Assembly (NCBI GenBank): GCA_902594005.1
Contig: CACJKN010000001.1
Coordinates: 1 to 64,000 of the forward strand
Direction of reading: 5' to 3'
DNA from: an uncultured SAR86 cluster bacterium
Lineage (GTDB): Bacteria; Pseudomonadota; Gammaproteobacteria; Magnimaribacterales; D2472
DNA: 64,000 bases
Positions 1-9,368 of this stretch are shown here, piece after piece (position 1 is the first letter of the stretch; the number at the start of each line of letters is the position of its first letter). The notes beneath the pieces are model-generated. The model was not told the DNA's origin. It saw only the letters and a program-made list of their open reading frames with translations, and did no database searches. Made by a program: the position numbers and the translations under genes.

Positions 1-609
1 ATATCCATATCTCCAAATGCAATAAATCTGCTTGATAAAATTAATTTAAAAAAGAGTCTTTCAAATGAAGAAATTGGGAGTTTTAAGATAGATTCAGATA
101 CAAATACTTATGAGCCCTATGAAAAACAAGATATTGATGCTGTCATCATGATGGATTGCAGTCTTTGTCCCATAAATGATGAAAGAAAAGATAGTTTTTA
201 TAACTATGTTAAAAAACATTCTGAAACTATAAGATCAAAAGGCATAGAACCAATCCTTTTCATGAGTTGGCCATATAAAAATAAGCCTGAAATGCAACAA
301 CAGCTTGAAAAAGAGTTTTTTAAAGCCTCAAAATTAAATAATCTTAGAATGGTGCCAGCTGGACAAGCTTTTTTATATGTTAATAAAAATTTCTCAAATA
401 TTAATCTTTATACTGAAGATCTAAGACATCCTAGTAAAGAGGGTACTTATCTTGCTGCCCTAATGATATTTACTACTCTGAGTAAAAAGTCTCCTATAGG
501 AAACTCTTACTTGATGGACTTAGATCCTAAAGTTGCTAGAACTCTTCAGGAGGTTGCTTGGGATACATACAAAAAATTTGAAAAATTAGAAGTAAATTCT
601 AGTTTATAA
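1..609 (+). CDS. SGNH-hydrolase-like protein, 5' truncated by window edge
   Basis: Frame 1 is open from base 1 through the annotated Met at 148. The C-terminal DLRHPSKEGTYLAA resembles the SGNH block V DxxH motif. Confidence 0.6.
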   Translation: MSISPNAINLLDKINLKKSLSNEEIGSFKIDSDTNTYEPYEKQDIDAVIMMDCSLCPINDERKDSFYNYVKKHSETIRSKGIEPILFMSWPYKNKPEMQQQLEKEFFKASKLNNLRMVPAGQAFLYVNKNFSNINLYTEDLRHPSKEGTYLAALMIFTTLSKKSPIGNSYLMDLDPKVARTLQEVAWDTYKKFEKLEVNSSL

Positions 610-616
610 TGGCTGC

Positions 617-1096
617 ATGAAGTTTTCTTCTTTTATTTCTTTATTCTTATTATTTGTAATAAGTGGTTGTTCAATTTTTGTTGATGAATACCAAACAAAT
701 CAAAAAAAAGTTATTGAATTTTTATTGTCTGATCTTCCTATTCCTGAGGATTCTTCTATAAAAAGAGATTCGACTGTCCTGCTTGGAAATGGAGATAATG
801 TTTCAGGAAGAATAATGCTGGATACTTCTTCAAGTCCTGCAGAAAATCTTATTTTTTATACTGAAGAAGCTTTAGCTTCTGGTTGGGAACTAATGTCATC
901 AAAGGTTGGTGAGGAGATAACACTTATTTATTTTAAGAATGGCAGATATGCAACTTTGGAAATGCGCCCTAAAAGATCGTTTGGTGGTTTTATTGCTGGC
1001 AATGTTGGAAGCAGCATAAATATTTCGATTTCTCATCCAGATTCAGTCACTCTTGAAAATCCTTTTCTAGGGTTAACAGAAAACATCCCTGATTAG
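617..1096 (+). CDS. hypothetical lipoprotein
   Basis: N-terminal hydrophobic signal with lipobox-like VISGC; no family recognised. Confidence 0.6.
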   Translation: MKFSSFISLFLLFVISGCSIFVDEYQTNQKKVIEFLLSDLPIPEDSSIKRDSTVLLGNGDNVSGRIMLDTSSSPAENLIFYTEEALASGWELMSSKVGEEITLIYFKNGRYATLEMRPKRSFGGFIAGNVGSSINISISHPDSVTLENPFLGLTENIPD

Positions 1097-1100
1097 CAGG

Positions 1101-1775
1101 ATGCCTGATAAGCCAAAATCCCTTATTGCAGGGTCAACTGGTCTAGTTGGTAGCTTGTTATTAAAAGATTTGGGCTCTGGTGGCGAGCAAATAGTTTTAA
1201 TATCCAGAAAAGCAAATCAATTTATGCCTAGAAATACTTCTGAGATTGTAATCAACTTCGATGATCTGCTTTCTGGCAACTTTGGTATTAATGAAGAAAT
1301 TGATCATGTTTATTTATGCCTTGGAAAGAAACTATTTACCTATGAGTTAGGCTATATGCCAAAGAGAAATAGGGATACATTTAAAAAAATTGATTTTGAT
1401 TATCCCTTAGCTATTGCGAAATTAGCTTTTCAAAATGGAGCAAAGTCGATTGCAATAGTTTCAGCAATTGGTGCAAAAGAAGGTTCGCCTAATTATTATT
1501 TTCATATTAAAGGAAAGCTTGAGAATGCTATTAGAGAAATTGGTTTTAAGAATGTATGTATTGCTCAACCTGGGCATTTACTGGGAAAGAGAAGTGACTT
1601 TAGAGGTCATGAAATACCCTTCCTAGAAGGAGCTTTAAATGTTTCTGCTCCCCTGATGCAAGGACCACTTAAAAACTTTCGACAAGTGGAGGCTAAGAGA
1701 GTAGCTGGAGCAATGATCAACGAGTTAAGAAAAGATTATGGAAGAGTGAAGATCCTCCGCTACAAAGATTTTTAA
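1101..1775 (+). CDS. NAD(P)-binding Rossmann protein, HTATIP2/NmrA-like
   Basis: N-terminal GSTGLVGSLLLKDL nucleotide-binding motif; IVSAIGAKEGSPNYYFHIKGKLE resembles the SDR active-site YxxxK region. Confidence 0.75.
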   Translation: MPDKPKSLIAGSTGLVGSLLLKDLGSGGEQIVLISRKANQFMPRNTSEIVINFDDLLSGNFGINEEIDHVYLCLGKKLFTYELGYMPKRNRDTFKKIDFDYPLAIAKLAFQNGAKSIAIVSAIGAKEGSPNYYFHIKGKLENAIREIGFKNVCIAQPGHLLGKRSDFRGHEIPFLEGALNVSAPLMQGPLKNFRQVEAKRVAGAMINELRKDYGRVKILRYKDF

Positions 1776-1797
1776 ATCTAAACTTGCATACTGCTAA

Positions 1798-2232
1798 TTA
1801 TCCAAAGTCTTTAAGCATTTTTTTAAGCTCTAGAGAATGTTGCTCCTCTTCTCCGATCATCCCTCTTGCGTATTCTTCAAGATAAATAGATCTATCTTCA
1901 ACGAGAGAAAGTAGGTCTTTATATAAATCAACGGCATGCATCTCATGCTCTAAACTCTCTTCTAAAATATCTTTTATGGTATGTCTATTAGTTTCTTTTA
2001 TCTTGGCAATATTTTGGGTTGGATGCCCATCTAGCCCCGTAAGAATTTCTCCAGCTTGTTGAGCATGTAGCAAAGATTCATTCGCTTGCTCTTTTAAGAA
2101 ATCAACTATTGGGATTCTATGAGGTCCACTTACCATCATTGAAGAGTGGGTGTATCTAACAACGCCAGCAAGCTCACATTCCATAACTTCATTTAGAATC
2201 TCGCAAACCTTTTTAACGTCAATATCTTTCAT
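1798..2232 (-). CDS. ferritin-like / bacterioferritin-like protein
   Basis: Helical ferritin-like pattern (ECELAGVVRYTHSS, ANESLLHAQQAGEI, EHEMHAVDLYKDLL, GEEEQHSLELKKML). The track start 2247 is TTG; ATG at 2232 is preceded by an AAAGGAGA Shine-Dalgarno and is preferred. Confidence 0.8.
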   Translation of the reverse strand: MKDIDVKKVCEILNEVMECELAGVVRYTHSSMMVSGPHRIPIVDFLKEQANESLLHAQQAGEILTGLDGHPTQNIAKIKETNRHTIKDILEESLEHEMHAVDLYKDLLSLVEDRSIYLEEYARGMIGEEEQHSLELKKMLKDFG

Positions 2233-2301
2233 CTTATCTCCTTTCAAATAAGATGGATTCTACATTAAATTTTTCTTAAATCTCTTATTGCGAAATGAAG
2301 T

Positions 2302-2320
2302 AATAATCATTCTCATTATG
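2302..2320 (-). promoter_or_regulatory. putative Fur box
   Basis: Minus-strand CATAATGAGAATGATTATT matches 15/19 of the Fur consensus GATAATGATAATCATTATC; it lies about 70 bp upstream of the ferritin-like start. Confidence 0.6.
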
Positions 2321-3329
2321 AATTAGTTTTTTCAAACAGGTAATGTGAGACAAAATATTCTTCTCCTCTATTCATTGCGAAGAAAACCTCACAAGTAAGA
2401 AAAAATATTCTCCACCTATTAAACCAAATAACTGGATCATCATAATGATCTTTAAAAATATTCATTATTTCAGTTTTATTTTTATAATGATTTTCAAGCC
2501 ATCCTTTTGAAGTTTTAGAATAATGAACACCATTAACATCCCACTGTTTTGTAACAATTAAATCTTCTTCAAAATAGCTAAAGATATCCTTGCTGGGCAT
2601 GATACCTCCCAAGAAGAAATATTTTGTCATCCAATCTAAGTCATGTCTTACTTCATAAAGATAAGTAATTTCTTTATTACAGAAGATATGAATAAAAAGC
2701 TTTCCATTATCCTCAAGCAAACCACTTAAAGAAGATAATATTGATTTATAGTTTCTTAGGTGTTCAAACATTTCAATAGAAATAATCCGATCAAAATGGT
2801 TATCTAAATTAAGGTTATTTACATCCATTTTGATTGCCTTAATATTTTTAAGATTCCTTTTTTCTGCCTCTTCATTAATAAAATTAATCTGATCAAACGA
2901 ATTGCTTACTGAGGTAATCTTAGATTCAGGGAATTTTGCTGCAGCATAAAGCGAAAAACTACCCCACCCACACCCAAGATCCAGTATTTCTTGACCATTT
3001 AAAATATCTGCTCTCTCTATATATAAATCCAGCATCTTATCTTCAGCTTCATCTAGGGTGATTTGATTATCAAATAGTGAACAAGAATACTTAAGTCTTT
3101 GACCAAGCACTTTTTTAAAAAATTCTGGAGGTACTTCATAATGTTGATCATTGGCATTAACTGTTTTTTCCGCGACAACCCCATCTGATAGCAAGTTAAT
3201 AACTTTTTCTTTATTCTTTTCAATATCAGATTCTGCAAGCCTTCTATTTGATAAAAAGAGTGCTGCCTTCTTAATTAAAAAGTCTGGAATGTAGCCTCTT
3301 TCAGTGAGGTGTAGTAAAAATTTTGTCAT
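2316..3329 (-). CDS. SAM-dependent methyltransferase, CFA-synthase / coclaurine N-methyltransferase-like
   Basis: HYEVPPEFFKKVLGQRLKYSC, ILDLGCGWGSFSLY and SIEMFEHLRNY motifs typical of the CFAS/NMT superfamily. Confidence 0.8.
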   Translation of the reverse strand: MTKFLLHLTERGYIPDFLIKKAALFLSNRRLAESDIEKNKEKVINLLSDGVVAEKTVNANDQHYEVPPEFFKKVLGQRLKYSCSLFDNQITLDEAEDKMLDLYIERADILNGQEILDLGCGWGSFSLYAAAKFPESKITSVSNSFDQINFINEEAEKRNLKNIKAIKMDVNNLNLDNHFDRIISIEMFEHLRNYKSILSSLSGLLEDNGKLFIHIFCNKEITYLYEVRHDLDWMTKYFFLGGIMPSKDIFSYFEEDLIVTKQWDVNGVHYSKTSKGWLENHYKNKTEIMNIFKDHYDDPVIWFNRWRIFFLTCEVFFAMNRGEEYFVSHYLFEKTNS

Positions 3330-4504
3330 TTATTCTCCAATAAATATTGTGAAACTGAAATTCTTCCATTTAAAAATCCACCACGACAATATGCGAGATA
3401 CATATCCCAAGTATTTTTAAATTTTTTATCAAAACCTAATGCTTCGACTTGATCCCAACGATCTTGAAAATTAATGAACCAAGTCTCTAAAGTCTTTGCA
3501 TATGATTCTGGGAAATTTTTTTGCGAGATAGATTTAAGCTCATTATTTTCAGCAAGCTTATGAATAATTTTATTGCTAGCAAGCATGCCTCCAGGAAAAA
3601 TATATGTTTGTATAAAATCAGGATTTTTTTGATAGCTATCAAAAAACTCGTCTCCAATGGTAATTGTCTGAATGGCAGCTTTACCATTTTCCTTAAGCAA
3701 AACCTTTATTTTTGAGAAAAATACCTCCCAATATTCTGACCCAACTGCTTCAAACATTTCAATTGAGACAATGGCATCAAATTTTCCTGATATCTTTCTA
3801 TAATCAATGAGCTCAATCTCAGGGATCTTTTCCATTTGCCCGATCCTTTTTTTAGCAAACTGGAATTGGCTTGGCGATATTGTGATTCCCTTAACGTCAA
3901 AACCCCTTCCCGAAGCGTATTCTAAGAACCCTCCCCAGCCACATCCTATTTCAAGTATTCTTGCTCCTTCTTTCAGATTTAGCATATCTAGTATCGACTG
4001 ATATTTGTTTTCTTGTGCCTTACTTAAGTTATTTGTTTCTTCATAAAATATGCCAGAAGAGTATGTCATAGACTCATCCAGCCACAAATTATAAAAATCA
4101 TTTCCTAGGTCATAGTGTGCTTCAATATTTTTTTTGCTTCCCTTAAGAGTATTTTTATTAAAAAAATGATTAATCTTTGCGAAAATCTTTAGGGAAAGCA
4201 TGCCATTTGAAATCTTTGAAAAAGCCTCTAAATTCTTCGGAAGATAGTCCATTAATTCAATTAGATCTCCTGTTTGCCAGTAATTATTGATATAGCCTTC
4301 CGTAAGTCCCAAAGCTCCGCGTCTAAATATAATCCAAATCCCAAGCCAGGAATTAAAAGTAATTTCTATAGAAGATTGATGATTTCCTAGTTCAATCCTT
4401 TTTCCATTTGGAAGAGTAATTGAAATGTTTTTATCCTCAAGTTCGCCAATGTTCTTGTTCAAGAAATTTTCAATAAGTTTAGTCAGCATATCCGCTATCT
4501 CCAT
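3326..4504 (-). CDS. cyclopropane-fatty-acyl-phospholipid synthase family protein
   Basis: HYDLGNDFYNLWLDESMTYSSGIF, ILEIGCGWGGFLEYA, SIEMFEAVGSEYW and YIFPGGMLAS are CFA synthase signatures. Confidence 0.92.
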   Translation of the reverse strand: MEIADMLTKLIENFLNKNIGELEDKNISITLPNGKRIELGNHQSSIEITFNSWLGIWIIFRRGALGLTEGYINNYWQTGDLIELMDYLPKNLEAFSKISNGMLSLKIFAKINHFFNKNTLKGSKKNIEAHYDLGNDFYNLWLDESMTYSSGIFYEETNNLSKAQENKYQSILDMLNLKEGARILEIGCGWGGFLEYASGRGFDVKGITISPSQFQFAKKRIGQMEKIPEIELIDYRKISGKFDAIVSIEMFEAVGSEYWEVFFSKIKVLLKENGKAAIQTITIGDEFFDSYQKNPDFIQTYIFPGGMLASNKIIHKLAENNELKSISQKNFPESYAKTLETWFINFQDRWDQVEALGFDKKFKNTWDMYLAYCRGGFLNGRISVSQYLLENK

Positions 4505-5219
4505 GAGGAAAGATTTTAAATTTCTTTATCCAAAGAAAGAATGCTTGAATATGGATCCTAACAAGAACGAGAAGAGAACTTAAGGCTAAACCGAAATAGA
4601 ATATTAGCTTCTTTATTCCTGTCATTTTGATAATTGCGCCTCGAATATTTGTAACTATCTCTGCTTTTTTTTCTTTGTTAAACTGATTTATCTTTATTTT
4701 AAATGGGTTTCTGGATAAATTAAATTTATAGAAACCAGATTTTTCTGCAAAAGGAGAAACATACATATTCTTCTCAACCTCAAGCCAAATGTTTTCAGAG
4801 ATAGCTTCCCCATTATTTTCAACAATATAAATTTGGTCTTCATAAAATGTATTTTTAACTTCAGCTATGAAAAATTTACAACCGTCTTCGGTTTCTAAAA
4901 ACCAAAAACATACTGGGTTAAAAGATTTGATAAATCCAATATTGGGTGTTCTGAGAAGATTCACTTTGCATATATTAGCCTCAATATTTTTATCTTTAAT
5001 GAAGGACTTCATTGAGTCAATTACTTTGCCTGACATGTCAGAATAATTATCTGCAAAACTTAAAATCTTAGAATTAATGTGTTTAAACTTTTCTAACTTG
5101 AAATCAAATACATCCTCAACAAAAGCTGATTTATATTTATATTCAAAGTGATGCTTTTTGTTGCCCACTCTTCTATGAGATACGTCCCCATCAAATAAAT
5201 TTAGTTTTGCTTTATCCAT
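4479..5219 (-). CDS. DUF1365 family protein
   Basis: VSHRRVGNKKHHFEYK near the N-terminus, NPVCFWFLE and typical position between an FAD oxidoreductase and CFAS. Confidence 0.85.
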   Translation of the reverse strand: MDKAKLNLFDGDVSHRRVGNKKHHFEYKYKSAFVEDVFDFKLEKFKHINSKILSFADNYSDMSGKVIDSMKSFIKDKNIEANICKVNLLRTPNIGFIKSFNPVCFWFLETEDGCKFFIAEVKNTFYEDQIYIVENNGEAISENIWLEVEKNMYVSPFAEKSGFYKFNLSRNPFKIKINQFNKEKKAEIVTNIRGAIIKMTGIKKLIFYFGLALSSLLVLVRIHIQAFFLWIKKFKIFPHGDSGYAD

Positions 5220-6405
5220 TAATAATCTTTATAGCTTCTAATGAAGACTTAATCCCATCTTCATGAAATCCATAACCAAGATGAGCACCTGTAAAATATG
5301 TTTTTCTATTTCCCTGAATTGATCGTATCAATTTTTGTCCCTTAATTGTTTGTTCGCTATAAAGAGGATGTTCATATTTAATTCTCTTAAACACTTTTTC
5401 TTCATCAACATCAGGATAATTTCCAAGTGTTACAAAAATATCTCTCTCGATATCTAATTTCTGTAAATTATTCATCCAATAAGAAACATAGTCATATTTG
5501 CTACTCTTAAAAGAGTTCCAGGAAGACCATAGAGATTCTTCATTTGGCATCAGATTTTGGTCATGATGAAGCAAAGCATTATTAGTTGTATATTCAAACA
5601 TAGACAATATTTCTTCTTCCTCAGAGGACATATCATCAAGCATTGCTCCAACCTGATTAGCATGACAGGCAAAAATTATTACATCATATTGATTTTCTAT
5701 ATCATTATTTAGAACAAATACCTTTTCTTTTTTTCTTTTTATCGATACGTTTGCATTTTTAAAAACATTATTTATTTTTGAGTGATTAATTAGTTTTTCT
5801 ATATAAGTATTGCTTCCTCCCAAGACTGAAAACCACTGGGGTCTTTTAATTAGATCTAACAATCCATGATTATTAAAAAATCTCGAAAATGATTTCATTG
5901 GGAATCTACTAATTGATTCCTGGGATGAAGACCAAATTGATGCAGACATCGGATATACATAATTCTTCTTAAAGAATTCTGAAAATTTTTTCTCTCTTAA
6001 CCAATCTTCTATTGTTCCATTTGAATCTACGTTTGATGCAATATTATTAAATCTAACCATTTCAAGAAAAATCCTTATTTTTTTTAAGCTATTGAAGAAT
6101 CTAAATTTTTTAAATTCTTCTGAGCACCATGAAATATTTTCTGTATCGACACTAAAAGACATTGAGGTTGGATGAAGTTCAATTTCTAATTCAAGGAACA
6201 GTTTTGTTAAACAAGGGTAATTTCTATCATTCATTACTATAAAGCCTGAGTCGACTCTTATTTTTTTTTCCAGCTCAAGAGTATGTGTATGAGTGTGCCC
6301 ACCCAACCTAGAGTCTTTTTCAAACAAATCTACTTCGTGCTGATCAGAAAGATAATAAGCTGCAGAAAGGCCAGATATTCCTGATCCAATGATCGCTATT
6401 TTCAG
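5212..6405 (-). CDS. FAD-dependent amine-oxidase-like oxidoreductase
   Basis: The track ORF starts at an internal Met (6327) inside the FAD motif. Extending the frame upstream restores (CTG)KIAIIGSGISGLSAAYYLSDQHEVDLFEKDSRLGGHTHT. CTG at 6403-6405 is preceded by AAGGGG at about 6 nt. Confidence 0.85.
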   Translation of the reverse strand: MKIAIIGSGISGLSAAYYLSDQHEVDLFEKDSRLGGHTHTHTLELEKKIRVDSGFIVMNDRNYPCLTKLFLELEIELHPTSMSFSVDTENISWCSEEFKKFRFFNSLKKIRIFLEMVRFNNIASNVDSNGTIEDWLREKKFSEFFKKNYVYPMSASIWSSSQESISRFPMKSFSRFFNNHGLLDLIKRPQWFSVLGGSNTYIEKLINHSKINNVFKNANVSIKRKKEKVFVLNNDIENQYDVIIFACHANQVGAMLDDMSSEEEEILSMFEYTTNNALLHHDQNLMPNEESLWSSWNSFKSSKYDYVSYWMNNLQKLDIERDIFVTLGNYPDVDEEKVFKRIKYEHPLYSEQTIKGQKLIRSIQGNRKTYFTGAHLGYGFHEDGIKSSLEAIKIING

Positions 6406-6626
6406 AATTTTCCCCTTGTAAACCTCATTCTTATTGTATAAATCCTAATTAAAGCTACAAAGGTAATTACGCATTGTGTAAAAATTGAAATTGATAATGG
6501 ATCAGACCAATGCCATCTATCTATTGTTATCCAAAGTAAGAAAGTTTGAAGTGGGAAATTAATACATAGCCCTATAAACACAATGATAATACTTTCACGA
6601 AATGCAGTTTTTTCTGTTTGATTCAT
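6402..6626 (-). CDS. DUF2061 small membrane protein
   Basis: Short protein with two hydrophobic segments, KTAFRESIIIVFIGLCINFPLQTFLLW; stop codon overlaps the next gene's CTG start. Confidence 0.7.
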   Translation of the reverse strand: MNQTEKTAFRESIIIVFIGLCINFPLQTFLLWITIDRWHWSDPLSISIFTQCVITFVALIRIYTIRMRFTRGKF

Positions 6627-6651
6627 AACTATCCTCTAAATTTGAAAAGGC

Positions 6652-6981
6652 TTATGAAATTTTTACAGCTGTTCCGTAAGCCATCACCTCTGAGGCACCT
6701 TGAACTATTTGAGATGTTTGGAACCTGAAATTGATAATTCCATTCGCTCCTTTTTCTTTAGCTTCCTGGATCATTCTTTCATATGCCTGATCTCTAGCTC
6801 TTTCTAAAAGCCTTGAGTAACTAACAACCTCGCCACCAACAAGATTTTTCAGAGTAGCGAAGAAATCGCTTCCAACATTTCTTGCTCTCACTGTACTTCC
6901 AACAACTATGCCTAAGTATTCTTCAATATTTTTATTCTCGATTGAATTGCTGGAAACAACTAAAAAATTATCACTGTCCAT
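6652..6981 (-). CDS. YbjQ/UPF0145 family heavy-metal-binding-domain-like protein
   Basis: GIVVGSTVRARNVGSDFFATLKNLVGGEVVSYSRLLERARDQAYERMIQEAKEKGANGIINFRFQTS is a clear YbjQ pattern. Confidence 0.93.
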   Translation of the reverse strand: MDSDNFLVVSSNSIENKNIEEYLGIVVGSTVRARNVGSDFFATLKNLVGGEVVSYSRLLERARDQAYERMIQEAKEKGANGIINFRFQTSQIVQGASEVMAYGTAVKIS

Positions 6982-7024
6982 TAATAAAGAATATTATAAA
7001 AAGTAATATTTTTCTATATGGTTT

Positions 7025-8233
7025 TTAGATTTCAGAGTGAGCAATTTGAGCTGATAATACAAAAATATCCATTGCAACATCAAGCTCATCAATGTCAATA
7101 TAGGTTGGAGCTATCCTCAAGACTGAATCATTTGGATCATTGCCGTACGGATAAGTTGAGCCTGCAGGTGTTAGCATTAGTCCTGCCTCTGCACACAGTG
7201 CCACAATTCTTTTAGCAATTGGTTTTTTTGAATAGAAGGTTACGAAATACCCACCAGTTGGATTTGTGTATTCACCTACTTCGCTGGATAGATTGGAAAG
7301 TTTTTTATTAACTAGTTCAAACTTCGGCTTTACAAGACTGGCATGCTTTTTCATATGTTCAAGAACATTCGATTTATTTTTAAAGAAATTAACATGTCTT
7401 CTTTGATTAATTTTATCTGGGCAAATTACCATCATATTCCGGACTCTCTCAATTAATTTAAAATTCTTTTCGCCAGTTGTTAAAAAAGCCATGCCGCCAC
7501 CGCCAAAAGTAACTTTTGAGAAAGAAGTAAATACAGCTACATTGTCTAAAGCACCCAAACCATCTGCTAAGAGAGGGATAGGTGTCTGAACTCGCGTTTC
7601 ATCAAAATCATGAATTAAATAAGCATGATCAAATAAGTTAATAAAGCCTGGGTTATATTCTTTGGTAATCTTTAATAGATTTGTGATGTTTTCGTCAGAA
7701 AATACTTCGCCAGAAGGATTGGAATGCCTTGGAACACAAATTAATCCCTTAATATTTGGATATTTGAAAAGTTTCTTATTTAGATCATCAAGATCGATAC
7801 CCGATGAGCAGAGATTTACAGTATGCATTTTTAGACCAAGGCCTTCTAGAGTTGCAAAATGCCGATCAAATCCAGGCACGGTACACAGAAATGCTGGCTC
7901 TTTATCACCTTTCCACGGATCATCATCTAGCCCAAAGAGAAATCTTCCTAAAAGAAGTTGAGTCATTAGAAGATAGCTTGATTGCTCACCGGCGATTGTT
8001 AAGTCTATTTTGCTGTCAAGAATTTCTGCACCAAGTTTTCTAGCCTCTATGATTCCAATTGGCTCTCCATAATTCCTTAAGTCAACACCATTTTCTCCAA
8101 TGGGATCGACAACCTGTGTCATTAAGTTATTTGATAAGTCTAGTTGGTCGGAATGTGGTTTTCCTCTAGTCAGATCAATTGATAAGTTTTTTTGCTTTAG
8201 TGCTTTAAAAGTTTCAAGTAATTTTTCCATCAC
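7025..8233 (-). CDS. PLP-dependent aminotransferase class I (MocR-type aminotransferase family)
   Basis: LTRGKPHSDQLDLS, CVPRHSNPSGEVFS and TSFSKVTFGGGGMAF (PLP lysine region). Confidence 0.9.
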   Translation of the reverse strand: MMEKLLETFKALKQKNLSIDLTRGKPHSDQLDLSNNLMTQVVDPIGENGVDLRNYGEPIGIIEARKLGAEILDSKIDLTIAGEQSSYLLMTQLLLGRFLFGLDDDPWKGDKEPAFLCTVPGFDRHFATLEGLGLKMHTVNLCSSGIDLDDLNKKLFKYPNIKGLICVPRHSNPSGEVFSDENITNLLKITKEYNPGFINLFDHAYLIHDFDETRVQTPIPLLADGLGALDNVAVFTSFSKVTFGGGGMAFLTTGEKNFKLIERVRNMMVICPDKINQRRHVNFFKNKSNVLEHMKKHASLVKPKFELVNKKLSNLSSEVGEYTNPTGGYFVTFYSKKPIAKRIVALCAEAGLMLTPAGSTYPYGNDPNDSVLRIAPTYIDIDELDVAMDIFVLSAQIAHSEI

Positions 8234-8265
8234 ATTATGAGTGTTATCAATTTAATGAAATAATA

Positions 8266-9363
8266 ATGCATATGAATGAAAATATGAATTTAATTTTCTT
8301 AGAGCTTCTGTTAGCCATCCCCTTAGTTGGAATTGTGCTCTGGTTTGTTTATAGGATGAGCAAAAATCATAACTCAAATATTGAGGAAATAATTTCCAAG
8401 GTAGTTCAGGAAAAGAATGAAAGCTCTTCAAAGCATAATTTAGAGAAAATTGATTTAACGCTTAAGCCCTTTAAAGAACAACTACGAAATCTAAATGAAG
8501 AAATTGTTGGTTTAAAAGAAGAACAAGCTGCATCAAAGGAAAGTTTTAAAGATCACGTATCAAAAATAATTGAGCAAACTGATAATATTGGCAAAGAAGC
8601 AAGAGACTTAGCTTTAGCTTTGAGTGGAAATGTCCAAACTCAAGGTGCCTGGGGAGAACAAGTTTTAGAAAAAACACTTGAAGAATCTGGATTGAGAAAA
8701 GATAAAGACTATGTGCTCCAAAAAAAATTTACTGCTAGCGATGGATCTACTGTTCAACCGGATGCTATTGTCTTTATGCCAAATAATAGAAGTATCATTA
8801 TCGACTCTAAAGCCTCTCTTACATCATACTTAAGATATGTTGATACTGAAGATAAGTCTGAAAAAGAAAAACATCTAAAAGAACATCTAAGCTCCTTAAA
8901 GACTCATATAAAACAACTTTCATCTAAGTCTTATAAAAGTATTGAAGAGCTTGGGTCAGCTGACTATATTTTAATGTTCATCCCAATTGAATCAGCTTTG
9001 TCTCTTGCGCTTATGAATGATTGGGACCTTCAGAAAACTGCCATGCAAAGCAAAATGGGATTTGTAACACCAACTAATTTGATAGCAATCCTTAGAGTCG
9101 CTGAAAGTTTATGGCGACAAGATAGATTGAGTAAAGATGCTGAAAAAATTGCTCTAAGAGCTGGCCTAATGATTGATAAGCTTGCTGGTCTTAAAACAGA
9201 CTTTGAAAAGGTAAAAAATAGCTTCAATGCTACTCAGGATGCAATAAATGAAGCAGAAAAGAAGTTGAACACTGGTAAGGGGAATCTAACAAATCAAGCA
9301 AAAGAGTTACAAGAAATGGGAGCCAGATCAAAAAAAGTTCTAGCAGACTCAGATAAAAAATAA
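8266..9363 (+). CDS. rmuC: DNA recombination protein RmuC
   Basis: N-terminal TM, coiled coil, then NVQTQGAWGEQVLEKTLEESGL, IIDSKASLTSY and FIPIESAL, diagnostic of RmuC. Confidence 0.95.
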   Translation: MHMNENMNLIFLELLLAIPLVGIVLWFVYRMSKNHNSNIEEIISKVVQEKNESSSKHNLEKIDLTLKPFKEQLRNLNEEIVGLKEEQAASKESFKDHVSKIIEQTDNIGKEARDLALALSGNVQTQGAWGEQVLEKTLEESGLRKDKDYVLQKKFTASDGSTVQPDAIVFMPNNRSIIIDSKASLTSYLRYVDTEDKSEKEKHLKEHLSSLKTHIKQLSSKSYKSIEELGSADYILMFIPIESALSLALMNDWDLQKTAMQSKMGFVTPTNLIAILRVAESLWRQDRLSKDAEKIALRAGLMIDKLAGLKTDFEKVKNSFNATQDAINEAEKKLNTGKGNLTNQAKELQEMGARSKKVLADSDKK

Positions 9364-9368
9364 ATATA

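Noticed and set aside
3487-4001. ORFs 3487..3687, 3521..3715, 3706..3900, 3807..4001
   Set aside because: Overlap or are antisense to the well-supported CFAS gene, with no recognisable domains.
7018-8043. Plus-strand ORFs 7018..7215, 7662..7961, 7804..8043
   Set aside because: Antisense to the aminotransferase; composition looks like shadow ORFs.
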